The notes under the pieces were generated by a model that had not been told where the DNA came from, did no database searches, and saw nothing but the letters and a program-made list of their open reading frames with translations. From Pseudomonas sp. GOM7 (GTDB lineage: Bacteria > Pseudomonadota > Gammaproteobacteria > Pseudomonadales > Pseudomonadaceae): a stretch of 64,000 bases of DNA. The position numbers and the translations under genes were made by a program. The first letter of the stretch is position 1. Each line of letters starts with the position of its first letter. Shown here one piece after another: positions 25,376-34,615 of this stretch. The stretch lies in assembly GCF_026723825.1 (NCBI RefSeq), contig NZ_CP113519.1, forward strand, positions 5,360,935-5,424,934. Reading direction: 5' to 3'.

Positions 25376-27151
25376 GTGCGCATCCCGCTTCCCACTCCGA
25401 GCAACGAGCCGGAACGTCAGGCCCTGATCGATGATTTACGCTGCTTTGAAGGCATCGAAGATCCGGTCTTCGAGCACATCACCTCATTGGGGGCGCATTA
25501 TTTCAATCTGCCCATCGCCCTGATTTCCATCATCGACGAGAACCGCCAGTGGTTCTGGTCGAGAAAGGGGCTCGAAGTTTGCCAAACGCCACGTGATGAC
25601 GCCTTTTGCGCCTTCGCCATCCTCGAAGGAGAACTCTTCGAGATCTGCGATGCCACCCTCGATTCCTGCTTCCAGGACAATCCGCTGGTCACCGGAGAGC
25701 CCGGTATCCGTTATTACGCCGGCTGCCCCCTGATTACCCAGAACGGCCTGGCCCTAGGTAGCTTCTGCGTGATCGACACCCAACCCAGGCCGCCGATGTC
25801 GATGGCTGCACGGGACATGCTCCGGCAACTGGCGGCCATGGTGATGGCGCGCATCGAGGAGCTGCACCGCAGCAACTATATCGACACTCCTAGCGGCCTG
25901 TTCAATCGTGAACGCTTCGAGCAGGACGTGCGCAATCACCAGCAACGTCAGAGCAGCACCCTGGTGGTCGCCGCCGATGTCATCGCACCGAGCCTGCTCA
26001 ACCGTATCGTCAAGGCCCTGGGTTATCCCTTCTCCAACCAGTTGATGGAGGGTATCAAGGAGCGCCTGGACGCACTGCACGGCTCGCCCCTGTACAAACT
26101 CAGCCAGACCCGCTTCGGCTTGATCCTCCCAGGTGCCACCGATATCGAACGACTGGCGGCATCCGTGGCACGCCAGTTCGAGCGCCCCATCGACTGCCGA
26201 GGCATCCCCATACAGATATCGCCAGGCCTGGGCGTGCGCCATCTGCGGGCAGACGACCGCAACGAAGACTGGCTGCGTCTGCTGATCAGCAGCGCCGACC
26301 ATGCCCGCGAGAACGGCAAACGCTGGAGCCTCTACGAGCCACTGCAAGATGCGGCGCAGCAACGCGCCCTGCTGCTGCTCACTTCCCTCAGCATGGCGAC
26401 GGGCCATGGCCAATTGCACCTGGAGTACCAGCCCAAGGCCGAGCTTGCCGGTGGCCAGGTGACCGGGGTCGAAGCACTGCTGCGCTGGGTACACCCGACG
26501 CTGGGGCCAATCAGCCCGGCAGAATTCATTCCCTTGGCGGAAAAGACCGCCCTGATGGGCCCCTTGAGCCTCTGGGTGGCTCGCCACACCATCGAGCAGA
26601 CCGCCATCTGGTGGCAGCAGGGTCTGACCTGGCGCGTGTCCTTCAACGTCTGCGCCGCTGATCTGGAAGACGTCGAGTTCGTCGATCAGCTCATCGCCCT
26701 GCTCCAGACCAGCGACCTGCCCGCCGAAGCCATCGAACTGGAGTTCACCGAAAGCGCCCTGATGACCCGCCCCGAGGATGCTCGACGCAACCTGCTGCGT
26801 CTACGCGAACTGGGCATCGGCCTGGCCATCGACGACTTCGGTACCGGCTACAGCAACTGGACCTACCTGCGCGAGCTGCCGGCCACCTGCCTGAAACTCG
26901 ACCGCTCGCTGACCTTCGACCTGCTGTGCGACGAACGCGCGCAATGGGTGGTGCAATCGATCACCCAACTGGCGAAGAAGCTCGGTTACCGCGTCGTCGC
27001 CGAAGGGGTGGAAACGGCGCAGATGCAGGACTTACTGCAACACCTGGGTTGCGACGAAATACAGGGCTTCCACCTGGCCCGCCCCATGCGCCCCGAGGCG
27101 CTGGCTGACTGGCTCAGGTTGCGCCAACGGCTGCCCGTCCACGCGACCTGA
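25376..27151 (+). CDS. GAF-GGDEF(degenerate)-EAL cyclic-di-GMP phosphodiesterase candidate
   Basis: 591 residues from GTG 25376. A GAF sensor domain covers about 1-155 (SIIDENRQWFWSRKG, GSFCVIDTQPRPP). The second domain (about 160-320) aligns with GGDEF, but the active-site loop reads QTRFGLILPG, so it cannot make cyclic-di-GMP. The EAL domain (about 335-585) keeps EALLRW, ELEFTES, DDFGTGYSN, LKLDRS and EGVET, the metal and catalytic positions of active phosphodiesterases. Cytosolic, no membrane helix. It probably lowers cyclic-di-GMP in response to a GAF ligand. Confidence 0.9.
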   Translation: MRIPLPTPSNEPERQALIDDLRCFEGIEDPVFEHITSLGAHYFNLPIALISIIDENRQWFWSRKGLEVCQTPRDDAFCAFAILEGELFEICDATLDSCFQDNPLVTGEPGIRYYAGCPLITQNGLALGSFCVIDTQPRPPMSMAARDMLRQLAAMVMARIEELHRSNYIDTPSGLFNRERFEQDVRNHQQRQSSTLVVAADVIAPSLLNRIVKALGYPFSNQLMEGIKERLDALHGSPLYKLSQTRFGLILPGATDIERLAASVARQFERPIDCRGIPIQISPGLGVRHLRADDRNEDWLRLLISSADHARENGKRWSLYEPLQDAAQQRALLLLTSLSMATGHGQLHLEYQPKAELAGGQVTGVEALLRWVHPTLGPISPAEFIPLAEKTALMGPLSLWVARHTIEQTAIWWQQGLTWRVSFNVCAADLEDVEFVDQLIALLQTSDLPAEAIELEFTESALMTRPEDARRNLLRLRELGIGLAIDDFGTGYSNWTYLRELPATCLKLDRSLTFDLLCDERAQWVVQSITQLAKKLGYRVVAEGVETAQMQDLLQHLGCDEIQGFHLARPMRPEALADWLRLRQRLPVHAT

Positions 27152-27234
27152 GGGTGCATGCATGGTGGGGTGCGGGTGACGAATTGCCCGGCGCCGTCAT
27201 CAGACAGGTTCGCCCCAGCCCAACGGATCCCCGC

Positions 27235-29379
27235 ATGCTGCTTCTGTCGCCCACCCCCGCAACCGCCCGCCTCGGCCTGCTGGCCCTGGCTTGCGTGGCC
27301 AGCCGCATCAGCCTCGCCGCCGACCCCGTGCAACTCGACCCGCTGCAGATCAGCGGAGTGCAGACGAGCGAAATCGAGGCCGCGCACGAAGCGCTCGAGC
27401 AGGTGCCCGGCGCCAGCAACCTGGTGGACATGAGCAAGGTCGAGCAAGGCCGCGTGGCCGGCGTCGCCGACGTGCTGGCCTACCAGCCCGGGGTCTATGC
27501 GCAGTCGCCCGGCAACGAAGGCGTGAAGATCAGCGTGCGTGGCTCGGGTATCAACCGTGGCCCCGGCTCGCACGCCTCCGGCACCCATATCCTGCTCGAC
27601 GGCCTGCCGCTGACCGGCTCCGGCGGCACGCCCTACGAACTGCTGGAGCCGCTGTGGGCAAGTCGCGCCGAGGTGCTGCGTGGCGCCAACGGCTTCGACC
27701 GTGGCTCGCTGGCTCTGGGCGGCGCCATCGACTACATCACCCACACCGGCTACACCGCGCCCAAGCTGCAACTGCGCTATGAAACCGGTAGCCATGGCTA
27801 CCAGAAACGCAACATCGCCTCCGGCCAGGTGCTGGGCGATTTCGACTACTACCTGGCGCTGACCGACAGCTACACCGATGGCTATCAGGATCACTCATCG
27901 GGCAAGGGCAAAGGCATCGCCGCCAACTTCGGCTATCGCCTCAATGAGAATCTGGAAACGCGCTTCTACCTGCGCTACCGCGAAACCGAGCACGAAACGC
28001 CCGGCCGCCTGACCAAGGCCCAGCTCGAGGACGATCCGCGCCAGGCCGCCGCCGACAACCTGCGCATCGACGCGCACCGCGACCAACCCGGCAGCACCTG
28101 GCTGGCGAACAAGACCACCTGGCAGATTGATGACGACTCCACCCTGGTCGCCGGCCTGGCCTACCACCACTACCCCATGGACATCACCGAGACCGCCTAT
28201 CGCGGCGGCGCCTACCGTATCCGCGTGGACTACAGCGATATCAGCGGCACTCTGAACTACACGCGCCGGCATACCCTGTTTGGGCTCAATAGCAGCACCA
28301 CCATCGGCCTGCGCAGCACCACCAACCTGCCGAGCAGCAAATCCAGGGAAACTGCGGCGCTGCCGATCACCGTCAACGGCACCCCCTATCCCGCCGGCAC
28401 CCGGATGCGCGACTACGAGCACCTCGGCTCGGACAACGTGCTGCACCTCAGCAACGACACGGAGCTGGCCCCCGACCTGTGGCTGACCAGCGGCCTGGCG
28501 CTTATCTACACCCGCCGCAAAGCCGAAGTGACCTGGCCGGCCACCGACGACAGACTCAGCCAACACACCTGGGACTACGCACCGCGTCTGGGTCTGCGCT
28601 ATCAGCTCAACCCCGAGGTGCAGCTATTCGGCAATATCAGCCGCTCGGTGGAACCGCCGCATGCCTGGTCGATGCTCTGGAGTTCGCCGCTACGCTTCTC
28701 CAGCACCACCACCCAACCCTATGCCGCGCGCCAGCGCGCCGCCATCAGCCTGGACAACCAGACCGCCACCACCTTCGAGGTCGGCGGCCGTGGTGACTCC
28801 ACGCTGGGCCAATGGGAGCTGACCTACTACTACTCGCAGGTGCGCCACGAACTGCTTACCGTCGAGATCGAGCCCAACGTCTTCGCCGAATCCAACGCCA
28901 GCCCCACCGTGCACCAAGGCATCGAAGCCGGCCTGGTCAGCCCGCTGTGGCAAGGCGGCGCGGCCGGTGCCCTGAGCCTGCGCCAGGCCTACACCTTCAG
29001 CGACTTCCACTACCGCGACGACGACACCTTCGGCGACAACCGCCTGCCCGGCCTGCCGCGCCACCACTACCAGGCCGAGCTGCGCTACGACCACCCGAGC
29101 GGCTTCTACGCCGGCCTCAACAGCCAGTACGCCTCCAAGGTCGCGGTGGATTACGCCAACTCCTACCATGCCGACGCCTACGCCACCTTCGGCGCCACCC
29201 TCGGCTACGCCTCGCCGAAAGACGACTGGCAAGCCTGGCTCGACTTGCGCAACCTGACCGACAAACGCTATGCCGCCACCGTGACGCCGGGCTATAACGA
29301 CAACGGCGCGGACGCAGCGCGCTCCACGCCTGGGGAAGGGTTTGGGGTGTATACAGGGGTTTCTTGGAGTTGGTTGTAA
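27235..29379 (+). CDS. TonB-dependent outer-membrane receptor, FecA-like branch
   Basis: 714 residues from ATG 27235; earlier in-frame codons lack a signal peptide. The signal is LGLLALACVASRISLAA. The plug contains VADVLAYQPGVYAQSPGN and RGSGINRGPGSHASG, and the barrel ends GVYTGVSWSWL. There is no N-terminal signalling domain, so it would not control an ECF sigma factor. No riboswitch or convincing Fur or Zur box was seen before it. The neighbouring cobF/chlD/chlI block is on the other strand; a cobalt or corrinoid role is possible but unsupported, and iron chelate is the default. Confidence 0.88.
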   Translation: MLLLSPTPATARLGLLALACVASRISLAADPVQLDPLQISGVQTSEIEAAHEALEQVPGASNLVDMSKVEQGRVAGVADVLAYQPGVYAQSPGNEGVKISVRGSGINRGPGSHASGTHILLDGLPLTGSGGTPYELLEPLWASRAEVLRGANGFDRGSLALGGAIDYITHTGYTAPKLQLRYETGSHGYQKRNIASGQVLGDFDYYLALTDSYTDGYQDHSSGKGKGIAANFGYRLNENLETRFYLRYRETEHETPGRLTKAQLEDDPRQAAADNLRIDAHRDQPGSTWLANKTTWQIDDDSTLVAGLAYHHYPMDITETAYRGGAYRIRVDYSDISGTLNYTRRHTLFGLNSSTTIGLRSTTNLPSSKSRETAALPITVNGTPYPAGTRMRDYEHLGSDNVLHLSNDTELAPDLWLTSGLALIYTRRKAEVTWPATDDRLSQHTWDYAPRLGLRYQLNPEVQLFGNISRSVEPPHAWSMLWSSPLRFSSTTTQPYAARQRAAISLDNQTATTFEVGGRGDSTLGQWELTYYYSQVRHELLTVEIEPNVFAESNASPTVHQGIEAGLVSPLWQGGAAGALSLRQAYTFSDFHYRDDDTFGDNRLPGLPRHHYQAELRYDHPSGFYAGLNSQYASKVAVDYANSYHADAYATFGATLGYASPKDDWQAWLDLRNLTDKRYAATVTPGYNDNGADAARSTPGEGFGVYTGVSWSWL

Positions 29380-29395
29380 GGCAGGGAGAAAACCG

Positions 29396-29977
29396 ATGAA
29401 GAAGTTCCTGTATGCAACGCTGGCATTTTCTTCATTGGCGGCTGGCAACGAACTGCCAGCAGGCATTATCGAGAGTATTCCTGCCGATTATTCGGTATGG
29501 GTTTACGAGTCTGGCGAATTGGATGGCGACACGCTGACCGATTACCTCGTCGTTCTGCATAAGCCTGAAGAAACGACGCTGGCCAAAGAGCAGGAAGCAC
29601 CACCAAGGCCTCTCCTGCTCTTCACCCAAACTGTCGATGGCGCTTACGCGCTGCGTGCTCGCAATGACCAAGTGGTGTTCAAGATAAATGAGGGCGGTCA
29701 ATGCGACCCGTTTGATGCCGATACCCAGGGGCTAGCCATCAAACATCGGTACTTCACCATCGAAAATGGTGTTGCCTGCGGTCAGCACTGGACGGACTAC
29801 ATCACCTTCCGCTACGACCCGGCCTTAAAGGACTGGGTATTTCACAAACGAATCTTTGAAAACTGGGTTCTGAATGAGAGCCAGGATCCGGATGCCGAAG
29901 CGCTGGTTCTCGATGTACACGAAGTCACGACCGCAAAACGCGAAGCTCCCGTTCGGTTCGAGGCTTATCGTCCTTAG
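29396..29977 (+). CDS. Exported protein of unknown function
   Basis: 193 residues from ATG 29396, with GGGAG upstream and only 17 bp after the TonB receptor stop, so probably co-transcribed. A short signal peptide covers about 1-17 (KKFLYATLAFSSLAAG). The mature protein begins with IPADYSVWVYESGELDGDTL, a pattern that recalls small periplasmic proteins with Asp-rich repeats; I do not recognise the family. Base composition is visibly lower in GC than the neighbours, suggesting later acquisition. It could be a periplasmic partner of the receptor. Confidence 0.7.
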   Translation: MKKFLYATLAFSSLAAGNELPAGIIESIPADYSVWVYESGELDGDTLTDYLVVLHKPEETTLAKEQEAPPRPLLLFTQTVDGAYALRARNDQVVFKINEGGQCDPFDADTQGLAIKHRYFTIENGVACGQHWTDYITFRYDPALKDWVFHKRIFENWVLNESQDPDAEALVLDVHEVTTAKREAPVRFEAYRP

Positions 29978-29980
29978 CAC

Positions 29981-30011
29981 GTAGGGTGGACAACGCTCTT
30001 CTTGTCCACCG
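29981..30011. repeat. GTAGGGTGGACAA palindrome, single copy
   Basis: GTAGGGTGGACAA pairs with TTGTCCACC around a short loop and follows three bases after the stop of the exported protein, between two convergent genes. It is nearly identical to the element at 13119-13148. Confidence 0.65.
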
Positions 30012-30026
30012 TTTCAGCCCTCGGCC

Positions 30027-30788
30027 CTACGCCATACCTTCTTTACGCAGCAGATAACTATCCATGATCCAGCCATTGCGCTCCCTTGCCTCGGCGCGGG
30101 TGGCGGCGATGCGTTCGGCCACTTCATCAAGCGGGCCGGCAACGAGGATTTCATCGGTAGTGCCGACATAGGCGCCCCAGTAAATATGCAGCCCCTGACC
30201 GACGAAGCGGCGGTAGGTGTCCTTGGCGTCGAGCATCACCGCCACGCTGTCCACGCCCTGCGGCCAGCCTTCAGCGAGCAGGCGGCCGGTGGTGATTTCC
30301 ACGGCGCGGCCAATGCTGTTGAGCGGGATGCGGTGGCGCGCGGTCAGCGCCTGCAGGCTGGTAATGCCGGGGATCACGTCATAAGCAAAGTCGCTACGCC
30401 GCGCGGCGATGGCCTCGATGATGCGGATACTGCTGTCGTACAGCGACGGGTCGCCCCAGACCATAAAGGCCGCCGTCTCGCCATCGGCCATCTGCTCGTC
30501 AATAAGCTGCTCGAACACCGCCTGCTTGTCGCGGTTGAGCTCGTCGACGCTGGCGCGATAGTCGGCGGCTTCGCGTTCGCGCTCCGGTTGCAGGCCTTCG
30601 GCGAAGCGCGGCGTGTAGCCTTCTAGAAAGCGCGCACAGATTTCCCGGCGCAGGGCGTTGAGCTTGTGCTTGGCCGCACCCTTGTCCATCAGGAAGATCA
30701 CGTCGCTACGGCGCAGCGCCTTGATCGCCTGGTAGGTGATGTAGTCCGGGTCGCCGGCACCGATTCCGACCAGCAGCAGGGTTTTCAT
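30027..30788 (-). CDS. cobF: Precorrin-6A synthase (deacetylating)
   Basis: 253 residues from ATG 30788. The tetrapyrrole-methylase start LLLVGIGAGDPDYITYQAI and MVWGDPSLYDSSIRII are typical of CobF, which methylates C1 of precorrin-5 and releases the C20 acetyl group as acetate. This step exists only in the aerobic pathway. The start overlaps the stop of the VWA gene by four bases. It is the last gene of the minus-strand run coming from cobN. Confidence 0.95.
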   Translation of the reverse strand: MKTLLLVGIGAGDPDYITYQAIKALRRSDVIFLMDKGAAKHKLNALRREICARFLEGYTPRFAEGLQPEREREAADYRASVDELNRDKQAVFEQLIDEQMADGETAAFMVWGDPSLYDSSIRIIEAIAARRSDFAYDVIPGITSLQALTARHRIPLNSIGRAVEITTGRLLAEGWPQGVDSVAVMLDAKDTYRRFVGQGLHIYWGAYVGTTDEILVAGPLDEVAERIAATRAEARERNGWIMDSYLLRKEGMA

Positions 30789-31552
30789 GGGGTTCTCCAG
30801 GTGCGCCCTGGCACGCCGGGCGCCAGGTCGTCGATATGGTGGTAGTCGGCCTGTAACGCCTGCGCCAGCTGGCGGGCACGGCCCAGGCGGATGGGCGCAC
30901 GCTCGGTGTCGAGCAGCAGGCTCGGACATGGCAGCGGCAGCAACGCAGGCAGATCACGCAGGCGGCCATCGGTCAGGATCAGCAGGCGCTGGCGTTCGTT
31001 CGGTTTCAGACGCTGACGGCGCAGCAGCCAATCGCCGGCCTGTTGCAGGGCATCGAGCAGCGGCGTACCACCACCAGCGCCCAATTCGTGCAGCCAGCGA
31101 TGCAGCTCGGCGCTGGCCTTGCGCCCCTGCCACAGCCATTGCGCTTCGCGGCCACCGGCCTGCAGCACGGCCAGGCACGCGCGCTGGCGATAGGCGCTGT
31201 CGAAGACTTCATCGAGCACGCCCTTGGCACGACTCAATGCACCGTGGCGACGGGTCGAGGCGGAGGCATCGACCAGCACCAACCACAGCTCGTCGGCCTG
31301 CTGACTGCGCGGGCGCAGCACCAATTGTTCGCGGCGTTGCGGCCGGCCCTGGCGCAGAGTGGCCGCCCAGTCGATACGACCTTGCGAGCCGCTGCGGGCG
31401 GCGCCACGCAGGCCGCCGCCGAGTCGTCCGGGCCGGTTACGGGCATCCGCGCCTGTGGCTGTGCGCGGGCGGATGCTCAGGGCTTTTTTGGCCAGCGCGG
31501 CGGCACGCGCCGCTCGCCCATGGCCTGTGGCTGCGCCGGCAGCTCGCCCCAC
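30785..31552 (-). CDS. VWA protein, ChlD/BchD-like chelatase subunit
   Basis: 255 residues from GTG 31552, the only usable start in the frame. An Arg/Ala-rich start leads into a von Willebrand A domain with the metal-binding MIDAS sequence DASASTRRHGA and GGGTPLLDALQQA. It matches the C-terminal half of magnesium-chelatase subunit D, without the AAA+ half. It overlaps the ChlI-like gene by 76 bp, an unusually long overlap for these genes. With ChlI-like and CobN it probably forms the ATP-driven cobaltochelatase in organisms lacking CobS/CobT. Confidence 0.85.
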   Translation of the reverse strand: MGRAAGAATGHGRAARAAALAKKALSIRPRTATGADARNRPGRLGGGLRGAARSGSQGRIDWAATLRQGRPQRREQLVLRPRSQQADELWLVLVDASASTRRHGALSRAKGVLDEVFDSAYRQRACLAVLQAGGREAQWLWQGRKASAELHRWLHELGAGGGTPLLDALQQAGDWLLRRQRLKPNERQRLLILTDGRLRDLPALLPLPCPSLLLDTERAPIRLGRARQLAQALQADYHHIDDLAPGVPGRTWRTP

Positions 31553-32478
31553 TGGCCTTCGCCCTGACTTTGTTCCTGCGCCGGCTGCGGCGCCTGGCGC
31601 TGCTCGGGCGGCGTGGCAGCCGGCGGCTGTTGCTGGCGACGACGGTGGCGCAGGACGAAGTCCTCCACCGCGTCGATATCCACAGGCTCGATGCCTACCG
31701 CGCCACGCCAGGCCGCATGAGCACGGGCGGCGCGCAGCCAGACCAGATCGGCGCGCAGGCCATCGACGCCGGCAGCGAAGCAGCGCTGGCTGATCTCGCC
31801 CAGCACCGCGTCATCCAGCGGGATATCGGCCAGGCGCTGGCGGGCATTGCGGCAGCGCTCGGCGAGAGCTTCCTGCTCGCTCTGCCAGCGTTGCAGGAAG
31901 GCTGTGGGATCGGCATCGAAGGCCAGGCGTCGGCGGACGATCTCGGCGCGCTCGGCCGGCTGCGGCTGGCCATCGAGGGCCAGGTTGAGGCCGAAACGGT
32001 CGAGCAGTTGCGGGCGCAGCTCGCCCTCCTCGGCATTCATGGTGCCAATCAGCACGAAGCGCGCGGCATGCCGATGGGAGATGCCGTCACGCTCGACATG
32101 GTTGACCCCGCTGGCAGCGGCATCGAGCAGCAGATCGACCAGATGGTCGGGCAACAGGTTGACCTCATCGACATAGAGCACGCCGCCGTCGGCACGGGCT
32201 AGCAGGCCGGGGGAAAACTGCGCGCGGCCTTCACCCAGCGCCGCGTCCAGATCCAGGGTACCGACGATACGCTCCTCACTGGCACCCAACGGCAGGGTGA
32301 CGAAGCGCCCGCCCTCCAGCAGACCAGCCAGGCCACGGGCCAGTGTGGACTTGGCCATGCCACGCGGGCCTTCGATCAGCACGCCGCCGACGGCCGGATC
32401 GATGGCCGCCAGGCATAGCGCCAGCTTCAGCGAATCAGCGCCGACTACGGCGGCGAGGGGGAAGTGATGTTCGATCAT
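31477..32478 (-). CDS. AAA+ ATPase, ChlI/BchI-like chelatase subunit
   Basis: 333 residues if it starts at ATG 32478; a GTG four codons earlier (32490) is an alternative, and neither has a strong ribosome site. Walker A is EGPRGMAKSTLARGLAG, Walker B GGVLYVDEVNLLPDHL, followed by IGTMNAEEGELRPQLLDRFG. All are signatures of the magnesium-chelatase I subunit. A Gln/Pro-rich tail of about 40 residues ends the protein. Partner of the overlapping VWA protein; both probably assist CobN in inserting cobalt into the corrin ring. Confidence 0.92.
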   Translation of the reverse strand: MIEHHFPLAAVVGADSLKLALCLAAIDPAVGGVLIEGPRGMAKSTLARGLAGLLEGGRFVTLPLGASEERIVGTLDLDAALGEGRAQFSPGLLARADGGVLYVDEVNLLPDHLVDLLLDAAASGVNHVERDGISHRHAARFVLIGTMNAEEGELRPQLLDRFGLNLALDGQPQPAERAEIVRRRLAFDADPTAFLQRWQSEQEALAERCRNARQRLADIPLDDAVLGEISQRCFAAGVDGLRADLVWLRAARAHAAWRGAVGIEPVDIDAVEDFVLRHRRRQQQPPAATPPEQRQAPQPAQEQSQGEGQWGELPAQPQAMGERRVPPRWPKKP

Positions 32479-32533
32479 GAAGGCATTCACGGGCGGCAAA
32501 GATCGGCATTGTAGACCAGAGCCCTCGGGCGTT

Positions 32534-34144
32534 TCACAACGCCTCGTGCAACCAGCCACTGGCCGTCCACTGCAACCTGTCGGTCAACGCCAGCGTGTCG
32601 AGAAAGGCACTATCGTGGGAAATCACCAGCAACGCCCCTCGATACGCCCGCAGAAAACGCTCCAGCTCAAGACGCGAGTCGAGATCGATATGGTTGTCCG
32701 GCTCGTCCAAAAGCAACAATTGCGGCGGCGGATCGCTCGCCAGCACACCCGCCAGTGCCACCTTCAGACGCTGACCACCGCTAAGCCTGGAGCTGGGCAG
32801 CAACGCCGCCTCGGCATCCACACCCAGGTGCACCAGACGTGTGCGCAACAGACTCTCGGCGCTACCCGGCGCCAACCGCTGCAGATGTTCCAGGGCCGAC
32901 GCCTGCGCATCCAGCCCATGCAGATGCTGGTCGAGCAAGGCCCAGGGCACCTCGATTCGGCACTGACCCGCCAGCGGCGTCAGGCGACCGGCAAGCACCG
33001 CCAGCAGGCTGGACTTGCCACAGCCATTGGGCCCGAGCACGGCAACCCGGCGCGAGCCGAACAGCTCGAAATCCGGCAACGGCGCCGTACCAAACGGCAG
33101 ACGCAGATCACGCCAGTAGAGCACCCGGCGCCCTGACGGCAGGTGCTCGGTCTGTCCATGCAGGATCACTGGCTGTTCTTCTACCACTGCTGCGGCGGCT
33201 TCCTGCACCTGCTTATCGAGCTGCTGGCGACGCGCTTCCAGGCGTTTGGCAGTGCGCCCGGCGCTGCTTTCACTGCGGCCCTTCTGCATGTCGAGCAGGA
33301 TTTTCGCCTGGTTGCTGTCCTTGCCCTGGCGACGCCCACTGGCACTGCGCTGCTGCTGGCGTTCCTGCTGCTGGCGCAATTCACGCTCGCCACGCTTGCG
33401 CTCGACACGAGCGCTGTCCAGCATCTGCCGCGCGGCCTCGCGCTCCTGCTCGCGGCTCGCCTGGTAAAAGGCATAGCCACCGCCATAGCTGCGCAAGCCG
33501 GCCGCTGACAGCTCGACGATGCGCTGCATGCCGGCCAGCAGCTCACGGTCATGGCTGATCAGCACCAGGCCGCCGCGCCAACTCGCCAGGCGCTGGCCCA
33601 GACGCTTACGGCTGGGCAGATCGAGGTGGTTGCCAGGCTCGTCGAGAATCAGTAGATCAGCCTCCGCCAGCAAGGCCCCGAGCAGGGCAACGCGACTGCA
33701 CTCGCCACCACTCAATTGCATCGCAGGTGTCTGCGGGTCGAGATGACCAAGGCCTTCTTCCTGCAGCGCACGTTGCAGCCGCTCGATCACATCCCACTGG
33801 CCATCGAGGCACTCGATGTCATCGGCTCGCGGCTCACCGGCCATGACCCGCTGCAAGGCATCGAACCACGGCGCACATCCCGCCAGGTCGACGACCCTGG
33901 CGCCGGGCGCAGCCACGATACGTTGCGGCAGATAGGCGATGCGCCCCTGGCGCAGAATGCGCCCATCACTGGGCTGCAGCTCACCAGCCAGCAAACGGCC
34001 GAGGATGCTTTTACCAACGCCATTGCGCCCCACCAGGCCGGTGTGGCGGTTATCGAAAACGTCGCTGAGCCCGTCGAACAGCATGACGCCATCGGCAAAG
34101 CGGAAAGAAACGCGCTCGAGCGCGATATGCGGGGAATCGGTCAT
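32534..34144 (-). CDS. ABC-F family ATPase (duplicated ABC domains)
   Basis: 536 residues, two ABC modules and no membrane helix. First site: GRNGVGKS, LSGGECSRV, LLILDEPGNHLDL; second: GPNGCGKSS, LSGGQRLKV, LLLDEPDNHIDL. A charged Arg/Gln-rich linker lies between them. ABC-F proteins act at the ribosome in translation rescue or antibiotic protection. It sits between cobN and the chelatase genes on the same strand, yet has no known link to cobalamin. Confidence 0.93.
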   Translation of the reverse strand: MTDSPHIALERVSFRFADGVMLFDGLSDVFDNRHTGLVGRNGVGKSILGRLLAGELQPSDGRILRQGRIAYLPQRIVAAPGARVVDLAGCAPWFDALQRVMAGEPRADDIECLDGQWDVIERLQRALQEEGLGHLDPQTPAMQLSGGECSRVALLGALLAEADLLILDEPGNHLDLPSRKRLGQRLASWRGGLVLISHDRELLAGMQRIVELSAAGLRSYGGGYAFYQASREQEREAARQMLDSARVERKRGERELRQQQERQQQRSASGRRQGKDSNQAKILLDMQKGRSESSAGRTAKRLEARRQQLDKQVQEAAAAVVEEQPVILHGQTEHLPSGRRVLYWRDLRLPFGTAPLPDFELFGSRRVAVLGPNGCGKSSLLAVLAGRLTPLAGQCRIEVPWALLDQHLHGLDAQASALEHLQRLAPGSAESLLRTRLVHLGVDAEAALLPSSRLSGGQRLKVALAGVLASDPPPQLLLLDEPDNHIDLDSRLELERFLRAYRGALLVISHDSAFLDTLALTDRLQWTASGWLHEAL

Positions 34145-34315
34145 CCATGCCTCCAGGCAATGCCGTGAATACGCGCGGACTGAGGCCGCGATCGATCACT
34201 GGTCGTGCGAACACGACGGCATTACTGACGCATTGGACGAGACTCCGGAAAAGACATGAGCGTCCAGGGTAAAAGCCAGGGAAGGTGGAGACAAGTGCAT
34301 TAGGCTCACCCGGTT

Positions 34316-34374
34316 CTGTGGGAGGGGCTTCAGCCGCGAGTTTTTCGCCGCTAAAGCGCCTCCCACGGCATCCC
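34316..34374. repeat. REP-type inverted pair
   Basis: GTGGGAGGGGCTTCAGCCGC faces GCCGCTAAAGCGCCTCCCAC around a T-rich loop. It belongs to the REP family also at 9583, 19000 and 59313. It lies in the 34145-34615 gap, whose remainder holds a palindrome of GTAGGGTGAGTTA / TGGGTTACGCC type (34385-34500) and the CT-rich element below; no gene is seen there. Confidence 0.75.
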
Positions 34375-34563
34375 CTGAAACCGTAGGGTGAGTTAGCGGC
34401 GCAAAGCGCAAATCTTAAAGCCACGCCAGAAAGTCGCGCGCCGCGTAACCCACCGGGCGATGCATGGCGTGGCACCTATGGTGGGTTACGCCGCACTCAG
34501 TTCGGTGAGCCGGCCAGACACTGCGACAGGCGGCTGACCCTCCCTACGAACTCGGCGGTGCCG

Positions 34564-34612
34564 GATGACCCCCTCTCCCCCAGCCCCTCTCCCATAAATG
34601 GGAGAGGGGCTC
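34564..34612. repeat. CT/GA-rich hairpin repeat after cobN
   Basis: CCCCTCTCCC pairs with GGGAGAGGGG around the loop ATAAAT, preceded by another CCCTCTCCC block. Second copy of the element at 1566-1672. It lies directly after the cobN stop and could protect or end the message, but there is no T-tract. Confidence 0.65.
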
Positions 34613-34615
34613 GCA

